Shown here: positions 53,511-63,011 of the stretch, in pieces
How positions within the stretch are numbered: position 1 is the stretch's first letter
How the letters are laid out: every line of letters starts with the position of its first letter
Assembly (NCBI GenBank): GCA_016938675.1
Contig: JAFGUF010000027.1
Location: forward strand, 124,001-188,000
Reading direction: 5' to 3'
DNA from: Clostridia bacterium
GTDB lineage: Bacteria > Bacillota > Clostridia > Christensenellales > UMGS416
Length of the DNA: 64,000 nucleotides
Program-made: the position numbers and the translations under genes
Notes under the pieces: model-generated
Databases searched by the model: none
The model's input: the letters and a program-made list of their open reading frames with translations, nothing else
What the model was told of the DNA's origin: nothing

Positions 53511-54458
53511 TTATTGATAAAGGCTAAAAAACTCCCATATAATATCCTGAGCGTTAATCTCTGACGGCTTGTCAACGATATAATCTTTCGAAGGCCAGTA
53601 ATGCGCCCAGCCTGAGTATTCAATATACCACACTTGAGCTTCGCTTTCCGTGCTTGAATAGTATGTCGCTGTAACATTTTTAGTGAGCTTTTTAGTTTCT
53701 TTTTGAGAGCATTTGTTTATCCCGGCCCAGAATTCAATTATCTGTTTGGCAGAAAGGCCGGGTTTAAATGCGGAAAGATAGTCAGAACCGTCAATAGGCA
53801 CTACCAGGTCAGCTGTGCCATGAATATGACATACAGGAACAGGATTTGAAGGCGAATGCTCAAGCCATTTGACGGCATTAAATTCATTTGGATTGTAGCT
53901 TTTCCAGGAATATTCGCTAATGAGCCCCGATACAGAAGCAACTGCGCGGAATACATCAGGCCTCTCACATGCAAGGGTATATGCCATGTAACCGCCGTTA
54001 GAAAAGCCAACCGCGAATATCCTGTTTTTGTCGGCTTGATACTCATCAGCAATATAGAGAGCCAGTTCAGAAATAAAGCCGACATCATCCGTTGTGCTCA
54101 ATGGTATTCGCGCATTCCAGTGGGAATAATCGGTGAAAGGCTCGTTTGTCCCTTTAGGGTAACACATTATGAATTTATTTTCTTCTGCAAGCTTGTCCCA
54201 GCCGAAATTATTCTTGAACGTCCAAGGTGAACTGGTAAATCCATGCATACCAACCACAATTGGTGCGTTCATCGGCAGATTATCAGGTATATAGATGATA
54301 TACTCGCGTGTTACACCGTTATGCATAAATGTTTCAGTAAAAGTACCGCTTAGTGCAGGCGGCGTAAAATAATCCTCATTTTTTTCTAAAGTCCCGCACG
54401 AAGCAAAGAGGCATACAATAGCAAATAATAATATAAAGCACAACAATTTTTTTTTCAT
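53511..54458 (-). CDS. Secreted lipoprotein esterase (polyhydroxybutyrate-depolymerase/LpqC-like)
   Basis: 315 residues. Signal peptide with lipobox FASC (Cys 21). Alpha/beta-hydrolase fold: PIVVGMHGFTSSPWTF, nucleophile in VGFSNGGYMAY (GxSxG), acid region HIHGTADLVVPIDG, and a late His in GWAHYWPS. The family cleaves polyester or feruloyl esters outside the cell. Substrate unknown. Confidence 0.83.
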   Translation of the reverse strand: MKKKLLCFILLFAIVCLFASCGTLEKNEDYFTPPALSGTFTETFMHNGVTREYIIYIPDNLPMNAPIVVGMHGFTSSPWTFKNNFGWDKLAEENKFIMCYPKGTNEPFTDYSHWNARIPLSTTDDVGFISELALYIADEYQADKNRIFAVGFSNGGYMAYTLACERPDVFRAVASVSGLISEYSWKSYNPNEFNAVKWLEHSPSNPVPVCHIHGTADLVVPIDGSDYLSAFKPGLSAKQIIEFWAGINKCSQKETKKLTKNVTATYYSSTESEAQVWYIEYSGWAHYWPSKDYIVDKPSEINAQDIIWEFFSLYQ

Positions 54459-54644
54459 AATTCAGCCTTTTTCCATCCAATAAAAGGATACCTAAGTAGT
54501 TTACATTCTATTTAAACATTTTTCAACTGAATAGGTTTTCTTTGAGCAGAAAAAGCAAAAAATCTAAAAAAAATTCATTTTTTATTATTTGACACATATG
54601 GGGGCATGATATATATTAATATTAGCCGTAAGGGAGGGATGCAT

Positions 54645-55787
54645 ATGAGAGAAAGAGTATTAATGGATATACTAAAGTGGCCGGTTGCCGTTTGGATGAA
54701 AACAGTTTTTCATACTGAAGTAATAAGAAATGACTTAGATAAAAACGAAGGCCCGGCTATTTTTCTAGGGAATCATGTAACCTTTGAAGATGCTATCATG
54801 GCAATATTATACACCAATCGCCCAATTAGCTTTCTGGCAGCAAGAATAAACTATGATAATCCGTTTAAGAAAGTAATATTCGACTTATTCAGGATTGTTC
54901 CCTTCACTAAGGGCGAAATGGACATAAAGGCAATTAAAGAACTTAAGAGGCTTATAGATAAGGGGCGTTCTGTGGGTCTTTATCCGGAGGGCGGCAGAAC
55001 ATGGGACGGGAGCAATATATATATCATCGAATCCATATCAAATCTTATCAAGCTTTTAAAAGTGCCCGTTTATTATATTGATCTGCGGGGATTTTATCTG
55101 GTAAAGCCAAGATGGGCAAAGAAATACAGAAAAGGCAAAACAACAATGGGCATAGTAAAGGTTCTTGATAAAGATCAAGTAAAGAAGCTAAGCAGTGATG
55201 AAGTGCTGACAGAGATAAAGAAGTCGCTTACATACAATGAATACGAAAGACAGAGAGAAAATAAAGTAGCATATAGGGGCAAGGACCTGGCAGAAAGCAT
55301 AGAGAAAGTAATATTTAAATGCCCAAATTGCATGGCAGTCAATTCACATACATCAAAAGGCGAGGAATTCTGGTGCAAAGAATGCGGCAAGAAATACACA
55401 GTAGATGAAGTGGGCTTTATACACGGAAGCGAACAGTTCGACAATCTGCACAGCTGGAATGTATGGCAGCGGCAGTTCATAGATGAAATCTATGAAAATA
55501 ACCTGCCGTTTGCAAATGAAGATGTGAAGCTGACTATGGTTGAAAACAATAGACTTAAAAAAAGAAAAAGCAGCTTTATCATAGATAAGGACGGCGTCAG
55601 ATTGGGGGATATTTATATACCTGCAGATAAGGTCTCAAGTCCTAATATAGTATTTACGAATGTAGTTGAGTTCTTTTCAGACAAAATAAAATACAGATTA
55701 AAAATGGATCCCAAAAAACACATGTCCATTACTTTGGCAGAGCATATGCTAAGGAAAATGGTTGAAGTTAATTTAAAAACGGAATAA
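54645..55787 (+). CDS. PlsC-type acyltransferase with C-terminal zinc ribbon
   Basis: 380 residues from the ATG at 54645, which lies 6 bases after GGGAGGG. H44-x4-D49 in NHVTFED and E115 in PEGGRTW are the acyltransferase motifs of 1-acyl-glycerol-3-phosphate acyltransferases. After about 200 residues comes a CPNC...CKEC zinc ribbon (about 220-245) and a further 130-residue domain not seen in housekeeping PlsC. It likely acts on membrane lipids; the extension's role is unknown. Confidence 0.82.
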   Translation: MRERVLMDILKWPVAVWMKTVFHTEVIRNDLDKNEGPAIFLGNHVTFEDAIMAILYTNRPISFLAARINYDNPFKKVIFDLFRIVPFTKGEMDIKAIKELKRLIDKGRSVGLYPEGGRTWDGSNIYIIESISNLIKLLKVPVYYIDLRGFYLVKPRWAKKYRKGKTTMGIVKVLDKDQVKKLSSDEVLTEIKKSLTYNEYERQRENKVAYRGKDLAESIEKVIFKCPNCMAVNSHTSKGEEFWCKECGKKYTVDEVGFIHGSEQFDNLHSWNVWQRQFIDEIYENNLPFANEDVKLTMVENNRLKKRKSSFIIDKDGVRLGDIYIPADKVSSPNIVFTNVVEFFSDKIKYRLKMDPKKHMSITLAEHMLRKMVEVNLKTE

Positions 55788-55810
55788 TAAATAGAAGGGT
55801 TAAATATAAA

Positions 55811-56827
55811 ATGGTAAAAATAGAAGAAAAAAATTATAAGGAATTCGGTAAGTGCGTACGCATTTACAACGAAACAGCAGAGATTTTTGTAACACTGGAC
55901 TTTGGTCCGAGGATAATTAAATACGCGCTGCTTGACAAGCCGAACGTATTCTGCGAGCATTTTTCAGATGAACCTTCAATGAAGGAAACCGGATGGAAAA
56001 TATACGGCGGACACAGGCTCTGGCATTCTCCGGAAGCCGTTCCAAGAACCTATGAAGCGGATAATGAAAAAATAGACTATATGCCTATTGAAAACGGCAT
56101 ACAGATAAGATGCTCAATAGAGAAAACAACAGGATTGCAAAAGCACATGATTATAATCCTTTCGGAAGAAACAGCTGAGACGGCAGTTATCCATTCTGTT
56201 GCTAACCGCGGAGTATGGCCAGTAGAATATGCAGTATGGGCGCTCTCCGTTATGGCAGAAGGCGGCACAGAAGTAATCCCCTGCAACACGGAAGATACAG
56301 GACTTTTACACAACAGAAGCATGAGCCTTTGGCCATATACAAAAATGACGGATAAAAGAGTATTCTGGGGAGATAAATTCATTACATTGAAGCAGACCCC
56401 GGGAGCAAAAGATGCATTTAAAATAGGTACAACCAATAATAACGGCTGGGCAGCATACTTTAATAATGGATATGCATTTGTAAAAAGGTATGCACATTTT
56501 GAAGGGGAAGATTACCCGGACAATAATGTCAGCTTTGAAACCTATACAAATGATTTTATGCTGGAGATTGAGACACTTAGCCCGTTAATGAAAGTTGGCC
56601 CAGGCGAAATGCTGGAGCACATTGAAGTATGGAATTTGACGCCGGATGTTGAAGTACCGGAAAACAATGATGAATCTATTCAGAAGGCCATAGATAAACT
56701 GAACATCCCAGCCTCTTTAGTTGATGATGGCTGTGGCTGTGGAGACGACGGCTGCGGCTGCGGAGATGACTGCGATTGCGAAGACGGACATCATCATCAC
56801 CATGGCGATGGCTGTGACTGCTGCTAA
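55811..56827 (+). CDS. Galactose-mutarotase-like (DUF4380-type) protein with Cys/His-rich metal-binding tail
   Basis: 338 residues. The main body (1-300) is beta-rich with FGPRIIKYAL, GGHRLWHSPE and NRGVWPVEYAVWALS, matching the DUF4380/aldose-epimerase-like superfamily. The last 33 residues (306-338) hold nine Cys in CGC, CGC, CDC and CDCC groups, five consecutive His and many Asp/Gly. This strongly suggests metal binding. There is no signal peptide. It follows the acyltransferase by 23 bases, so the two are probably one operon. Confidence 0.72.
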   Translation: MVKIEEKNYKEFGKCVRIYNETAEIFVTLDFGPRIIKYALLDKPNVFCEHFSDEPSMKETGWKIYGGHRLWHSPEAVPRTYEADNEKIDYMPIENGIQIRCSIEKTTGLQKHMIIILSEETAETAVIHSVANRGVWPVEYAVWALSVMAEGGTEVIPCNTEDTGLLHNRSMSLWPYTKMTDKRVFWGDKFITLKQTPGAKDAFKIGTTNNNGWAAYFNNGYAFVKRYAHFEGEDYPDNNVSFETYTNDFMLEIETLSPLMKVGPGEMLEHIEVWNLTPDVEVPENNDESIQKAIDKLNIPASLVDDGCGCGDDGCGCGDDCDCEDGHHHHHGDGCDCC

Positions 56828-56845
56828 ACGGCAAAGAAAAAACAC

Positions 56846-56877
56846 AATTTAAGGACTGTTTTATCAGTCCTTAAATT
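56846..56877. terminator. Inverted repeat between 55811 and 56918 genes
   Basis: AATTTAAGGACTG / CAGTCCTTAAATT, a perfect 13-base-pair stem with a 6-base loop. The 3' flank is TATAATT and not a T-run, so termination is plausible but not certain. Confidence 0.6.
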
Positions 56878-56917
56878 ATAATTGGAGAAAAATCACTTCG
56901 GAGAACAATTAAACTAG

Positions 56918-57784
56918 ATGAATGATATTACAAAAGCCTACAATAATGCGAAAAAGGTGAAAATAGACGACAAAAGCAGATTCGCAATAATGAGTGATGT
57001 GCACAGGGGTACAGGCGGAAAATCCGATGATTTTTTAAAGAATAAAGATTTGTTTATGTTCGCTCTGAAAAATTATTATGATGAGGAATACGCCTATATC
57101 GAGCTGGGAGACGGCGAAGAATTGTGGGAAAACAGGCGAATAGGCAAAATAATTAACACACACATAGATGTATATACACTTCTTAAGAAATTCCATGAGC
57201 GAGATATGCTGTATTTGGTTTTTGGCAATCACGATATGGATAGACAGAACAAGAAATTTGTTGAGGACAACCTGCAAAGGTATTATGACGACGAGTGCAA
57301 ATCCTGCAAGGAGCTGTTTGCAGGAATTGATATATACGAATCGATCATAATGAACCACAAAGATTTTGAAGGTGACATTTTTCTGCTGCACGGGCATCAG
57401 GCAGATTATTTCAATAACAAACTTTGGTATTTGGCTAGATTTCTTTTAAGAGTGCTGTGGAAGCCTTTGGAACAGCTGGGCGTACAGGACCCTACAAGGC
57501 CGGCAAAGGCATACAAAAAGAAAAGAGCCGTCGAAAAGAAGCTGACAGAATGGATCATAGAAAATAAAAAGCTTCTTATAGCCGGCCATACTCACAAGCC
57601 AATATTTTCGGACTTTGATGTTCCTCCCTATTTCAATGATGGGTGCTGCGTGGCAAAAAGCGGCATAACTGCGATAGAGATAGACAAAGGGAATATTATG
57701 CTGGTCAAATGGAAAAGGAATGAATCAGAAATAATAAAGGAAATAATAGCAGGGCCGGAGAAGCTGAAAAAATATTTTGAATAG
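56918..57784 (+). CDS. Calcineurin-like metallophosphoesterase (LpxH-like fold)
   Basis: 288 residues. Five metal-binding blocks are visible: IMSDVHRG, ELGDGEELWE, FGNHDMD, LLHGHQAD and IAGHTHKP. The overall order resembles UDP-2,3-diacylglucosamine hydrolases, but a Gram-positive-type cell would not need LpxH, so the substrate is unknown. A weak SD (CGGAGA) lies 13 bases upstream. Confidence 0.88.
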   Translation: MNDITKAYNNAKKVKIDDKSRFAIMSDVHRGTGGKSDDFLKNKDLFMFALKNYYDEEYAYIELGDGEELWENRRIGKIINTHIDVYTLLKKFHERDMLYLVFGNHDMDRQNKKFVEDNLQRYYDDECKSCKELFAGIDIYESIIMNHKDFEGDIFLLHGHQADYFNNKLWYLARFLLRVLWKPLEQLGVQDPTRPAKAYKKKRAVEKKLTEWIIENKKLLIAGHTHKPIFSDFDVPPYFNDGCCVAKSGITAIEIDKGNIMLVKWKRNESEIIKEIIAGPEKLKKYFE

Positions 57785-57789
57785 AAACA

Positions 57790-57815
57790 CAAAAAAGGCC
57801 GTAAAGGCCTTTTTG
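57790..57815. terminator. Bidirectional terminator
   Basis: AAAAAAGGCC-GTAAA-GGCCTTTTT between converging genes. Confidence 0.87.
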
Positions 57816-57828
57816 CTTGAAACAATTA

Positions 57829-58539
57829 TTATAGATTCAGATTGATGCCGCCGCTTGAATTTGCAGTAGGAAGGAATCTCGATACCGCCTTAGCGACGTT
57901 AGGAATTGTAAGCGTCTGCAGCCAGATGTCTCCGGGGCCAGTTACTGTGGCAAGAAGCAATCCCTCACCGCCGAGAGCTATGTTTTTAAAGCCCTTAACC
58001 ATTGTAATCTCAGTATTAATAGAAGGCGATTGTATAGCGAGATGGCCAGGGTCTATGACCAATTGCTGGCCCGGTTCTAGCGAATATTTAATTGCTGAGC
58101 CGTCAATCTCTAGGAAGACCCAGCCGGGGCCGGTGTATTTTTGCATGATAAATCCTTCACCTCCAAAAAGCCCGACTCCAAGTTTTTTACGTATATGTAC
58201 AGATACTGTTACAGAAGATTCTGCACAAAGGAACGCGCCCTTTTGCGCCACCAGCTCCTCACCGGGAGCAAGCTGCTTTGCAAATATTTCGCCCGGGAAT
58301 GATGAGGCACAGGCCATAAGAGCGGGATTCCCAGAATTGTTTGTATAGGTATTTAAGAACACTGATTCGCCAGAGGCTGCCCTTCCTATTCCCTTCAGAA
58401 GCCCGCCTTTCATATTGGTATCCATTGTAAGGTTTGGTGTCATCCAGCTCATAGCGCCTCTTTCCGTTATCAGAGCTTCGCCAGCTTCTAATGTAATTAA
58501 AGCCACAGGGAGGTTGCCCCCTTGTATAGTATGCTTCAT
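57829..58539 (-). CDS. AIM24/TIGR00266-family protein
   Basis: 236 residues. It begins HTIQGGNLPVALITLEAGEALITERGAMSWM and has repeated glycine-rich segments (LFGGEGFIMQKYTGPGWVFLE; LGGEGLLLATVTGPGDIWLQT), a three-sided beta barrel typical of this family. There is no signal peptide. Bacterial function is unknown; the mitochondrial relative affects membrane structure. Confidence 0.88.
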   Translation of the reverse strand: MKHTIQGGNLPVALITLEAGEALITERGAMSWMTPNLTMDTNMKGGLLKGIGRAASGESVFLNTYTNNSGNPALMACASSFPGEIFAKQLAPGEELVAQKGAFLCAESSVTVSVHIRKKLGVGLFGGEGFIMQKYTGPGWVFLEIDGSAIKYSLEPGQQLVIDPGHLAIQSPSINTEITMVKGFKNIALGGEGLLLATVTGPGDIWLQTLTIPNVAKAVSRFLPTANSSGGINLNL

Positions 58540-58740
58540 AATTTACCCCTTTCAGTTATATTAATATAAATTGATTATACACTATGTTTATACAAAAAGA
58601 GAACGGGTGAAACATTAAAAAAAATAATTAACCAGAAAATAATATTTTTCTACTCAATTTTCTATTAAAGAATAATTGTGTTTAAAATTTTTAAATTATA
58701 TGATATATTAATATCACGCTATATGCATAAATATGTTTTA

Positions 58741-58760
58741 TAGCCTTAGATTTAAGGCTA
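58741..58760 (+). promoter_or_regulatory. Hairpin in the serS leader
   Basis: TAGCCTTA / TAAGGCTA perfect 8-base-pair stem with a 4-base loop, ending 23 bases before the serS ATG. No T-box signature is visible in 58540-58783. Confidence 0.5.
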
Positions 58761-58783
58761 AATATAAATTTTCAGGTGATAAA

Positions 58784-60049
58784 ATGCTAGACATCAAAAA
58801 AATTAGGGAAAACCCAGAAGAAGTAAAAAAAGCCCTGCTTAAGCGTAACTATAAGGTGGATTTCAATGTGCTGCTCGAACTGGACGAGGAGAGAAAAAAG
58901 CTGATTACGGAAGTAGAAGAGCTGAAAGCGCAAAGAAACAAAGCAAGCAAAGATGTAGGCCAGATTAAAAGGGATGGCGGAGACGCATCACATCTTTTTG
59001 ATGAGATGAAAAAAGCCTCCGATAAAATAAAGGAACTGGACATAAAGGCCGCAGAAGTTGACAATAAAGTAAAGGAATTTGTTGAAGCACTTCCTAATCT
59101 TCCCGATGATGATGTAGTAGCGGGAGGCAAGGAAAACAATCAGGTAGTAAAAACATTTGGTAAAAAGCCGGAGTTTGGCTTTGAAGCGAAAAACCATGTG
59201 GACCTTGCTACTAATTTAAAGCTAATTGATTATGAAAGAGGAGTGAAGCTGGGCGGAAATGGATTCTGGCTTTATTCAGGAATGGGCGCTCAGATAGAGT
59301 GGGCTCTCCTAAATTACTTCGTTTCCGAACATATTAAGGACGGATACGAGTTTATTCTTCCTCCTCACATGCTGAACTATGAATGCGGCTATGGCGCAGG
59401 ACAGTTTCCTAAATTTGAAGAGGACGTCTTCAGGCTTCAGGGTGACAGATTTATGTTTATGCTGCCTACTGCGGAAACAGCACTAATTAACTTGTACAGA
59501 GATGAGATCCTATCCGGAGAAGAGCTGCCTAAAAGATTGTTTGCATACACCCCATGCTATAGGAGAGAAGCGGGAAGCTACCGTGCCAATGAAAGAGGGA
59601 TGATAAGAGGGCATCAATTCAATAAAGTAGAGATGTTCGCCTTTACAAAGCCGGAAGAAAGCGATGCACTTCAGAAAGAACTAATAGATAAAGCGTGCAG
59701 GCTTGTTGAAGGGCTTGGGCTTCATTATCAGCTTACAAAGCTGGCTGCAGGCGATGTTTCCGCATCGATGGCAAGCACATATGATATAGAGATATGGATG
59801 CCGTCCATGAATGAGTATAAGGAGGTTTCTTCTGTTTCTAATGCCCGCGACTATCAGGCAAGAAGGGCAGCATTGCGCTTTAAGAGAAAAGGCGAGAAGA
59901 AGACAGAGCTTATGCATACGCTTAATGGCTCCGGGCTAGCTACCAGCAGGCTTCTGCCCGCAATACTTGAGCAGAACCAGCAGGCTGACGGCAGCGTAAT
60001 AGTGCCTGAAGTACTTCGAAAGTATATTGGTATTGATATAATAAAATAA
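58784..60049 (+). CDS. serS: Serine--tRNA ligase
   Basis: 421 residues from the ATG at 58784 (AGGTGA SD 5 bases upstream). The N-terminal coiled-coil arm (about 28-100) is followed by class II motifs: motif 2 YRREAGSYRANERGMIRGHQF and motif 3 NGSGLATSRLLPAILEQ. It charges tRNA-Ser. It converges on serA-serC, which make serine. Confidence 0.96.
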   Translation: MLDIKKIRENPEEVKKALLKRNYKVDFNVLLELDEERKKLITEVEELKAQRNKASKDVGQIKRDGGDASHLFDEMKKASDKIKELDIKAAEVDNKVKEFVEALPNLPDDDVVAGGKENNQVVKTFGKKPEFGFEAKNHVDLATNLKLIDYERGVKLGGNGFWLYSGMGAQIEWALLNYFVSEHIKDGYEFILPPHMLNYECGYGAGQFPKFEEDVFRLQGDRFMFMLPTAETALINLYRDEILSGEELPKRLFAYTPCYRREAGSYRANERGMIRGHQFNKVEMFAFTKPEESDALQKELIDKACRLVEGLGLHYQLTKLAAGDVSASMASTYDIEIWMPSMNEYKEVSSVSNARDYQARRAALRFKRKGEKKTELMHTLNGSGLATSRLLPAILEQNQQADGSVIVPEVLRKYIGIDIIK

Positions 60050-60071
60050 CTGAATATATTAGTTTACATTT

Positions 60072-60112
60072 AAAAGAGCCCTCAGTTTATATTCTGCTGA
60101 AGGCTCTTTTAT
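60072..60112 (+). terminator. Terminator after serS
   Basis: AAAAGAGCC-TCAG / CTGA-GGCTCTTTT stem with flanking A and T runs. Confidence 0.85.
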
Positions 60113-60162
60113 TAATCATTTAATCCGGCTTTTACTGCTGAAATATATGCCCGGGAAACGAG

Positions 60163-60185
60163 TTATCCACATCCTTTGTGGATAA
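60163..60185. other. Inverted pair of perfect DnaA boxes
   Basis: TTATCCACA (60163-60171), 5 bases, TGTGGATAA (60177-60185), between the ends of serS and serA, about 24 kb from dnaA. It is not followed by a T-run. It could titrate or recharge DnaA, or be a chance hairpin. Confidence 0.6.
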
Positions 60186-60202
60186 TGTTAATAACAATTC
60201 CT

Positions 60203-61363
60203 TTATAAAGAACGGACTTTTATTATGCCGTCTATTTGTTCTAGTGCCGAAACACATTCTCTGCTGGGACTGTCATCAAGGTCTAAAATTGTGTATGCCA
60301 ATGCGTCTCTGGACTTGTTTATCATGTTGGATATATTGTGGTTTTCGTCCGCGAGCTTCTGGGTAATCTGGCCGACCATGTTTGTAACATTTTTATGTAG
60401 TATCGCCAGCCGGTATTCCCCCGAACGCGGCTGTGAGCAGTCAGGATAATTTACGGAGTTTCTAATGTTTCCGTCTTCCAAATAGTCTTTTATCTGCTTT
60501 GCTGCCATTTCAGCGCAATTTTCTTCCGATTCCTTTGTTGACGCGCCAAGGTGAGGAATTGAAATTACGTTTTTCACGTCAAGGAGCTCTTCGCTTGGGA
60601 AGTCGGTTACATATTTAGCTATCTTGCCGCTTTCTAGTGCTTCAATTACTGCCTTTGTATCCACCAGCTCGCCCCTTGCAAAGTTAAGGATTACTACACC
60701 GTCTTTGCATTTATTTATTGTCTGCTTGTTTATCATGCCCTTTGTTTTATCCAAGAGCGGAACATGCAATGATATAAAATCACTTTCGGAGTATATTTCA
60801 TCTAGGCTTATTCCCCTGTTGACAGAGCGGGAAAGGCTCAAGGCTGCCTCCACTGTCATAAATGGATCATAGCCGGTTACGTCCATATCCAGCGCTACCG
60901 CAGCGTTTGCCACCATAGCACCTATAGCGCCTATGCCTATAATGCCAAGCTTTTTACCGGATATTTCACTGCCTGCAAAGTCCTTTTTACCTTTTTCTAC
61001 TGCTTTGGCGACATTTTCGCTGCCTTTCAATTGCTGTGTCCAGGCTATTCCGTCGTATATGCCTCTGGCAGATAAAAGCATACCGCATATAACAAGCTCT
61101 TTTACTCCGTTTGCATTGGCTCCGGGAGTATTGAAAACAACTATGCCGCTTTGAGCGTATTCATCATAGGGAATGTTGTTATAGCCAGCGCCGGCTCTTG
61201 CTACGCACAGAAGATTATCATTTTTCTTATATTCATGCATTGATGCCGAACGAACGAGGATTCCTTCGGGGCTTTCTTCAGCATCCGATATGGAATAATT
61301 GCTCTGAGGAAGGTATTTTTTAACTATATCTGAAATAGGATTAAGTGTCTTTATTTTATACAT
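60203..61363 (-). CDS. serA: D-3-phosphoglycerate dehydrogenase
   Basis: 386 residues, short form with a C-terminal ACT domain (about 315-386: YRLAILHKNVTNMVGQITQKLA). The NAD fold is GKKLGIIGIGAIGAMVANAA; the catalytic Arg is in NFARGELVD and the His in PHLGAST. It is the first step of serine synthesis. Its start overlaps the serC stop by one base (TAATG). Confidence 0.94.
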   Translation of the reverse strand: MYKIKTLNPISDIVKKYLPQSNYSISDAEESPEGILVRSASMHEYKKNDNLLCVARAGAGYNNIPYDEYAQSGIVVFNTPGANANGVKELVICGMLLSARGIYDGIAWTQQLKGSENVAKAVEKGKKDFAGSEISGKKLGIIGIGAIGAMVANAAVALDMDVTGYDPFMTVEAALSLSRSVNRGISLDEIYSESDFISLHVPLLDKTKGMINKQTINKCKDGVVILNFARGELVDTKAVIEALESGKIAKYVTDFPSEELLDVKNVISIPHLGASTKESEENCAEMAAKQIKDYLEDGNIRNSVNYPDCSQPRSGEYRLAILHKNVTNMVGQITQKLADENHNISNMINKSRDALAYTILDLDDSPSRECVSALEQIDGIIKVRSL

Positions 61364-62433
61364 TAATTTTTCCTTTCGAAGTCAGCCATAAATTGCGCCA
61401 GTTTTTCAGCTCCTTCTTTTGGCATGGCGTTGTACATACTCGCACGTATTCCGCCGACAGAGCGGTGTCCTTTGATATTAACAAGGCCAATACTGCCTGC
61501 TTCGGATACGAACTTCTGCGTTAGCTCTTCATTAGGAAGAGTAAAAGTAACGTTCATTATGGAACGAAACTCCTTTTTGGCAACCGGTGTGTAGAAAGAT
61601 GAACTGTCAAGGGCGTCATACACCAAGGCTGCTTTTTCCTTGTTTCTTTGATGCGCTCCCTTCACTCCGCCGTTTCTCAGCATATACTCAAAGTTGAGCA
61701 TTGCAATATATATGGCGTATGTGCAGGGGGTATTTAGCATGGAGCCGGTCTTAGCAAGCTCAGAATAATTAAGCATCAAAGGAGTGATTCCCAAAGGATT
61801 CTCAAGCAAGCTCTTTTTAATGATTACTACAGTGAGGCCAGCAGGTCCGATGTTTTTCTGCGCACCGGCATACACTAATCCAAATTTACTTATATCTCTT
61901 TCAACGCCGCATATTTCAGAGGACATATCAGCAACGAGCGCTACTTTGCCTGTTTTCGGAAGTGAAGGATAAGATGTACCGAAGATTGTATTGTTTGACG
62001 TGATATGAAGATAGGCAGCATCCTGATCTATTTCATATTCAGTAGGAACATATGAATAGTTATCTGCTTTTGAAGACGCGATGACGGAAACATCAGCATA
62101 TCTTTTGGCTTCTTTAATAGCCTTGGAGGCAAAAGCGCCGCTATCTATATAAAGGCACTTTTTTCCGCCTGAAAGGTTCATTGGAACTGCAGAAAACTGT
62201 GTGGTAGCTCCTCCCTGTAAAAAGAGCACTTCGTAATCATCAGAGATATTAAGAAGCTGTTTAAAAAGTGACTGTGCAGTGTCAAAAATTTCTTGATATA
62301 CTTTTGACCTGTGACTCATTTCCATTACGCTCATGCCGGAATCCTTATAGCAAAGCATTTGTTCCTGTGCTTGTTTCAGGACTTCTTCGGGAAGAACCGA
62401 GGGGCCGGCAGAAAAATTGAAAACTCTGTTCAT
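61363..62433 (-). CDS. serC: Phosphoserine aminotransferase
   Basis: 356 residues. FNFSAGPSVLPEEVL at the N-terminus, the PLP lysine in YAGAQKNIGPAG, and NVKGHRSVGGIRASMYNA near the end. It is the second step of serine synthesis. It is the first gene of the serC-serA operon; serB is not in the window. Confidence 0.96.
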   Translation of the reverse strand: MNRVFNFSAGPSVLPEEVLKQAQEQMLCYKDSGMSVMEMSHRSKVYQEIFDTAQSLFKQLLNISDDYEVLFLQGGATTQFSAVPMNLSGGKKCLYIDSGAFASKAIKEAKRYADVSVIASSKADNYSYVPTEYEIDQDAAYLHITSNNTIFGTSYPSLPKTGKVALVADMSSEICGVERDISKFGLVYAGAQKNIGPAGLTVVIIKKSLLENPLGITPLMLNYSELAKTGSMLNTPCTYAIYIAMLNFEYMLRNGGVKGAHQRNKEKAALVYDALDSSSFYTPVAKKEFRSIMNVTFTLPNEELTQKFVSEAGSIGLVNIKGHRSVGGIRASMYNAMPKEGAEKLAQFMADFERKN

Positions 62434-62693
62434 AATATTTTCCCTTTTCTAAATTATTTAAAAACTAACAGCAATACTGCTGATTTTTACAATTGAAAGT
62501 AAAATTGGTTATTGTCAGTTTTGATTAATATACATTATATAAAATATTATACAGTATTACAAGAAATATAATCTTTTTGCGATATATATTTGCTTTTAAA
62601 TTATAATAAGCTGTGATATTATATTTTAAGGTAAAACAAACGAAAATTAGAGATTTTTCTGGGGAGCGTTTTTTGATTAGAAGGATAATGTAT

Positions 62694-63011
62694 ATGAGAA
62701 AGCCAAGAATAGAATTCTTTAATGAAAAGCTATTGCTTAATTTCGATACCATGATAGGCGGACGAAAAATAAAAAGAGACATTACTGTATTTCACAAAGA
62801 GATTCAGTCTATTACAATTGAATACTGTAATGAAAGGGCTAACTTCAAAGACTATCAATCTGAGAGAATAATAATTCGCACAAAAAAAATCAGCAGCCCG
62901 ATTATATATTACGGAATAAAGGAATTTAACTGGTACGATAACTACAAAGCAGGAATAAGGAAATTCGCTATTGACAATAATATTAGTCTGACAGATAAAG
63001 TCTTAACCTGA
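62694..63011 (+). CDS. Small hypothetical protein
   Basis: 105 residues from the ATG at 62694 (AAGGA 9 bases upstream; an ATG at 62688 is also possible). Basic, beta-rich composition (IEFFNEKLLLNFDTMIGGRKIKRDI...), no signal or membrane segment; resembles small PH-like or DUF families but I do not recognise it. Its 3' end overlaps the convergent transporter gene by 9 bases. Confidence 0.5.
   Translation: MRKPRIEFFNEKLLLNFDTMIGGRKIKRDITVFHKEIQSITIEYCNERANFKDYQSERIIIRTKKISSPIIYYGIKEFNWYDNYKAGIRKFAIDNNISLTDKVLT

Noticed and set aside
56918-57784. LpxH and lipid A synthesis
   Set aside because: The fold matches LpxH-like phosphoesterases, but no other lipid A or outer-membrane gene is present, so only the family is called.
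58540-58783. T-box riboswitch before serS
   Set aside because: No conserved T-box sequence or terminator/antiterminator pair is visible; only a short hairpin.
60163-60185. Terminator for serA
   Set aside because: The stem matches two perfect DnaA boxes and has no U-run on either side.
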